Below the pieces are notes generated by a model. The model searched no databases, was not told where the DNA came from, and saw only the letters and a program-made list of their open reading frames with translations. Positions 61,473 to 64,000 of a DNA stretch of 64,000 nucleotides are shown in pieces; position 1 is the stretch's first letter; the number at the start of each line of letters is the position of its first letter. The position numbers and the translations under genes were made by a program. Source of the stretch: Combretum micranthum (taxonomy: Eukaryota; Streptophyta; Magnoliopsida; Myrtales; Combretaceae). The stretch lies in NCBI GenBank assembly GCA_024138025.1, contig JAMXBD010000056.1, positions 1,364,001 to 1,428,000 of the forward strand, given 5' to 3'.

Positions 61473-62360
61473 TAGGGCTGTAAAAAAAAAAAAAAAAACT
61501 GATCGAACCGTAAACCGAACCGAACCACATTTTCAATTCTTTTTTAAATGATTTGGTTCATGGTTCGGTTCGATAAAGAGCAAATGATTCGCAGTTTGGT
61601 TCGAACAGAACCAAAACGTTTTATATATTAAAAAATTAAACATATTATTTTTATTCTTACTTGTTTTATTAATGATACATATCTAAGTATAAAAAAAATT
61701 AATTTTTTTTTAAATTTGTGACTTAAGTATATGTTATTCATTAGAATAAAATTAGATTTTTCATAATATGTTTTAATTGTTATGTTATCTATAAATAAGA
61801 TAGATTTTATATTTTAGCCTTTAGTATTCTAACTCATGTATATTCTTTTCCATTTGTCTTACTAATTAATCTACTTATATTATTTAGTTACTTATTAATT
61901 TATATAATTGGTAATATGTTAGTTAGAAGCATACAACAAATTAAATTTTATATCATATATTGGGATAAAGTCCAGTACACCATTATAGTTCAAGATAATT
62001 AAAAAAAAAAAAAAAAGAGACTAGGCATAACTATAATTTTATAATGAATGAAATATCTTCCTTCTTATAAGTTTTGTATGTTTAATTGGTAAATGATTAA
62101 TTTAAAATATTATTATTTTTATTTGCATTAATGATAAGAAATATACAATGGAAGCTTTTCGATAAAATATATTTCTTATTTTATGAATAAAAACTGTTTG
62201 AACTGCAAATCAAACTGTATAGAACCATTTTTTTAGTTCGAAAAAATTACGAACCAAATTGTATGATTAGGTTCGAATTAAAATGAAAAACCGAACCACA
62301 AAATATGGTACAATTCTGTTCGAATTACAAACCGATCCGAACCGTACCGTGCACACCCTA
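61473..62360. mobile_element. Non-autonomous hAT element (GAACCG-rich family), exact 8-bp target duplication
   Basis: It runs TAGGGCTGT ... GCACACCCTA with GAACCGAACCG-type repeats at both ends. The exact duplication GTGTAAAC is at 61,465-61,472 and 62,361-62,368. It is inserted in the right arm of the Mutator-like element; removing it restores the match to the left arm. No coding capacity. Confidence 0.88.
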
Positions 62361-62790
62361 GTGTAAACTTAAAAAAACTTACGTATTTTTATGGGCTAAC
62401 TTTTTTTTATGTACAAAAATGTAATATTGAGAAAATTCAAATCCTTTAGTGAAATTAACCCAATTGCACATTGTAGATTCATCATTACATAACAACATCT
62501 GAGAAAAAAGAAACAATTTTTTTACATAAAATGAAATACCTTCATAAGTTGCAAAGCAGTCTAAACTCATTGTCAAAACTCCAAAAACAACAAGGCAAGC
62601 CAAAACTTTACTAATGATCCCATTACTTTCCTACAAAAAAGGAAACGGATCTTTGAAATTTCTCTTACCCACATTTCACTTTCAACACAAACCGAAGAAA
62701 CAAAATTTCAACTTGAGCTAACTAAAACACTTAAAAAAGGCATAGGATACTATAGATTTGAACAAATGGGCATATGAAAAGGATCAAAAG

Positions 62791-63130
62791 TAGACATCAT
62801 CACGGGTTGGTTTAGGTCCAGAAGCAGAACTAGACTCGTAGGAGCCAATCCGGGTTCTGATTCTTGGGAACCATTGGTTCCTACAGCTGAGTTCTAGCGG
62901 TTCTAGTTCCTCTGGAACCAATAACTATTATAATAAGTAAAATAATTATAAAATTTAATTAAATAACTTTACTTAATTTAAGTAAAAAAATGCAAAATAA
63001 ATTTTAACTTGAAATACTATTGGAATTAGTTGTTTATAACCCATTAATTAAAAGAAATTTTATAATTATGTATTTATTTATATACAATCACTTGTACTTT
63101 TAGTGGTCATGTTAGTAATATAGGACTATA
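62791..63130. mobile_element. Truncated hAT-like element
   Basis: The left end TAGACATCATCACGGGTTGG closely matches the terminal repeat of the element at 63,131-63,577, with the same GGTTCC-rich subterminal region. No right end is present. It starts exactly where similarity to the LRR kinase gene stops, so it may mark the duplication breakpoint. Confidence 0.5.
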
Positions 63131-63577
63131 TAGACATCGGCACGGTTTGGATCGGTTCTAGACTCGAACCGGAACCGGAACCGATAGATCCGGGGCAGTT
63201 CACGGAACCGTAGATTTTAGCGGTTCCGGTTCCACGCGAACTGTGAACCAAGTTTTTTTTTTAAAATTAATCAACACAATGAAAAAAAAAACCTAAAATC
63301 AAGAAAAACAATTACAACTTATACCTAATATTGACTTTTTGTTTTCTTTTTAAATTTCTATATAAGCCGGGTCAGAACCGCTAGTTCCAGATCTGGAATA
63401 GAGTTCCTAACCCGGTTGAATCACCGGTTCCAAGTGGGCGAACAGCTAGGACCCATCGATTCTGACGAGTCCTTTGACGGTTCATAACCGTCCTCGATGG
63501 AGCGGTTCCCGACTACGGAACCGCTAGGGACGGTTCGGGGTGGTTCGCGGTTCGGAACCGTCTCGTGCTAATGTCTA
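63131..63577. mobile_element. Non-autonomous hAT-like element (GGTTCCGG-rich)
   Basis: The ends TAGACATCGGCACGG and (reverse complement) TAGACATTAGCACGAGACGG pair. The flanks GGACTATA and GGATATAA are compatible with an 8-bp duplication carrying an indel. The subterminal regions are dense in GGTTCCGG and CGGAACCG. No transposase. Confidence 0.7.
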
Positions 63578-64000
63578 GGATATAAAATTTAAAGAAATTT
63601 GTTTGTGAAAATTTTATAAAAAAAACCATTAAAGAGCAAAAAAGCCAATCAAATTGACACGCGTAACAAAGATTCATGAAAAGCACATCAACCTTATGAA
63701 CAAAAGCATGTTGCATTGTTGCTTAACCTCCCGCACCTCCGCTCCATGCATAACCAATTTTCTCTTTTCTCTCCCTGCCAATTCCAACAGAAATTTGTTT
63801 GATTTGCTTAGGGCCTTAGACCCTCGCAACTTACCTTTAACAGTGGATGAACCTGCAGATTGTGTTGAAAGTTGAAACTAATCATGAAGGAGAATAGGGG
63901 CATGTGCATTTTCTTCTTTTAAAATAATTCTAAAATAAAGAAAATTTGGCAGTTCACATCTCTTCATACATTTAATTGCTTTGTTTTCATATGTTTGGGA
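63578..64000. other. Unassigned sequence at the window end
   Basis: Balanced-composition sequence at about 63,620-63,880 contains a 73-codon plus-strand open frame (63,654-63,875) with no recognisable domain. It does not match the region upstream of the first LRR kinase copy. It may be low-copy DNA, but a gene cannot be supported. Confidence 0.35.

Larger units (their letters stand above)
59681..62461. mobile_element. Mutator-like element with about 390-bp terminal inverted repeats
   Basis: Both ends start GGGTTAATTTCA. The arms match in reverse complement through CATGCTGACATG...ATATCTATATTAAAAAA, a CTCTCT tract and on to CCAATTTCAATAA (left arm to about 60,070, right arm from about 61,108). 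The flanks GATTTCACAT (59,671-59,680) and AATTGCACAT (62,462-62,471) are a 10-bp duplication with two changes. The intact gene copy reads straight through the site. Two hAT elements are nested in the right half. No transposase is present; the core (60,080-60,500) is unidentified. Confidence 0.83.
55833..62790 (-). pseudogene. Duplicated LRR receptor-like kinase ectodomain fragment, pseudogene
   Basis: This is a same-strand copy of about 640-2,730 of the LRR kinase gene, introns included, so it arose by DNA duplication and not by retroposition. Recognised exons are 62,540-62,630, 57,460-57,598, 56,782-56,852, 56,535-56,678 and 56,299-56,447. Lesions are an in-frame stop (CAA to TAA) in the LRR N-cap exon, a 1-nt loss in 56,782-56,852 and loss of the GT donor of that exon, and a 1-nt loss in 56,299-56,447. 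The post-LRR exon is almost wholly deleted (junction near 55,922). The homology begins beside the acceptor of the next exon (about 55,833) and lacks the transmembrane and kinase parts. Its introns host two solo LTRs and a Mutator-like element. Confidence 0.88.

Noticed and set aside
63654..63875. 73-codon plus-strand open frame near the window end
   Set aside because: No domain or gene context could be recognised. It is noted only as unassigned sequence.

Overview
This is nuclear DNA of a flowering plant, most likely a eudicot. It is AT-rich, has intron-bearing genes with GT..AG junctions, and is dominated by degraded plant transposable elements. I see no prokaryotic operons, CRISPR arrays, rRNA or convincing tRNA genes.

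The only gene that looks functional is at the left edge. On the minus strand, 70-2569 holds eight exons of a leucine-rich-repeat receptor-like kinase of the Arabidopsis At1g63430/At5g41180 type: signal-peptide region, LRR N-cap, LRRs and transmembrane segment. The kinase half lies beyond base 1. A second, same-strand copy of only the ectodomain exons lies about 55 kb away (55,833-62,790) and is a pseudogene. It has a nonsense codon, two 1-nt exon deletions, a lost splice donor and a deleted exon. Insertions have swollen it from about 2.1 to 7 kb: two solo LTRs and a Mutator-like element that itself carries two hAT-type elements.

Between the two copies the window is a transposon graveyard. Four long LTRs resembling Tekay/Del chromovirus LTRs occur with no internal domain attached: ~6,980-10,413 (+), 11,956-15,335 (-), 23,094-27,843 (+) and 33,407-36,121 (-). 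Three are bracketed by 5-bp target duplications, which marks them as solo LTRs. A fifth partial one starts at 52,707. A LINE remnant lies at about 18,900-20,800 (+). A Ty3/gypsy chromovirus with both LTRs spans 30,792-38,971 (-), and one solo LTR is inserted into its reverse transcriptase. A Ty1/copia element with both LTRs spans 43,811 to about 49,778 (+). Small TIR elements of Mutator type (about 9-bp duplications) and hAT type (8-bp duplications) are scattered throughout.

The most unusual signal is within the LTRs. Clusters of a near-palindromic motif of the form AATCACGGGCGTGATT, spaced about 52 bp apart in two of the long LTRs, are matched by the same motif type in the LTRs of the unrelated copia element. 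A second GC-rich motif type (GGCGTTGA) is likewise shared by another long LTR and an unrelated short solo LTR. All positions were read by eye without alignment software, so element ends not backed by a target duplication are approximate.
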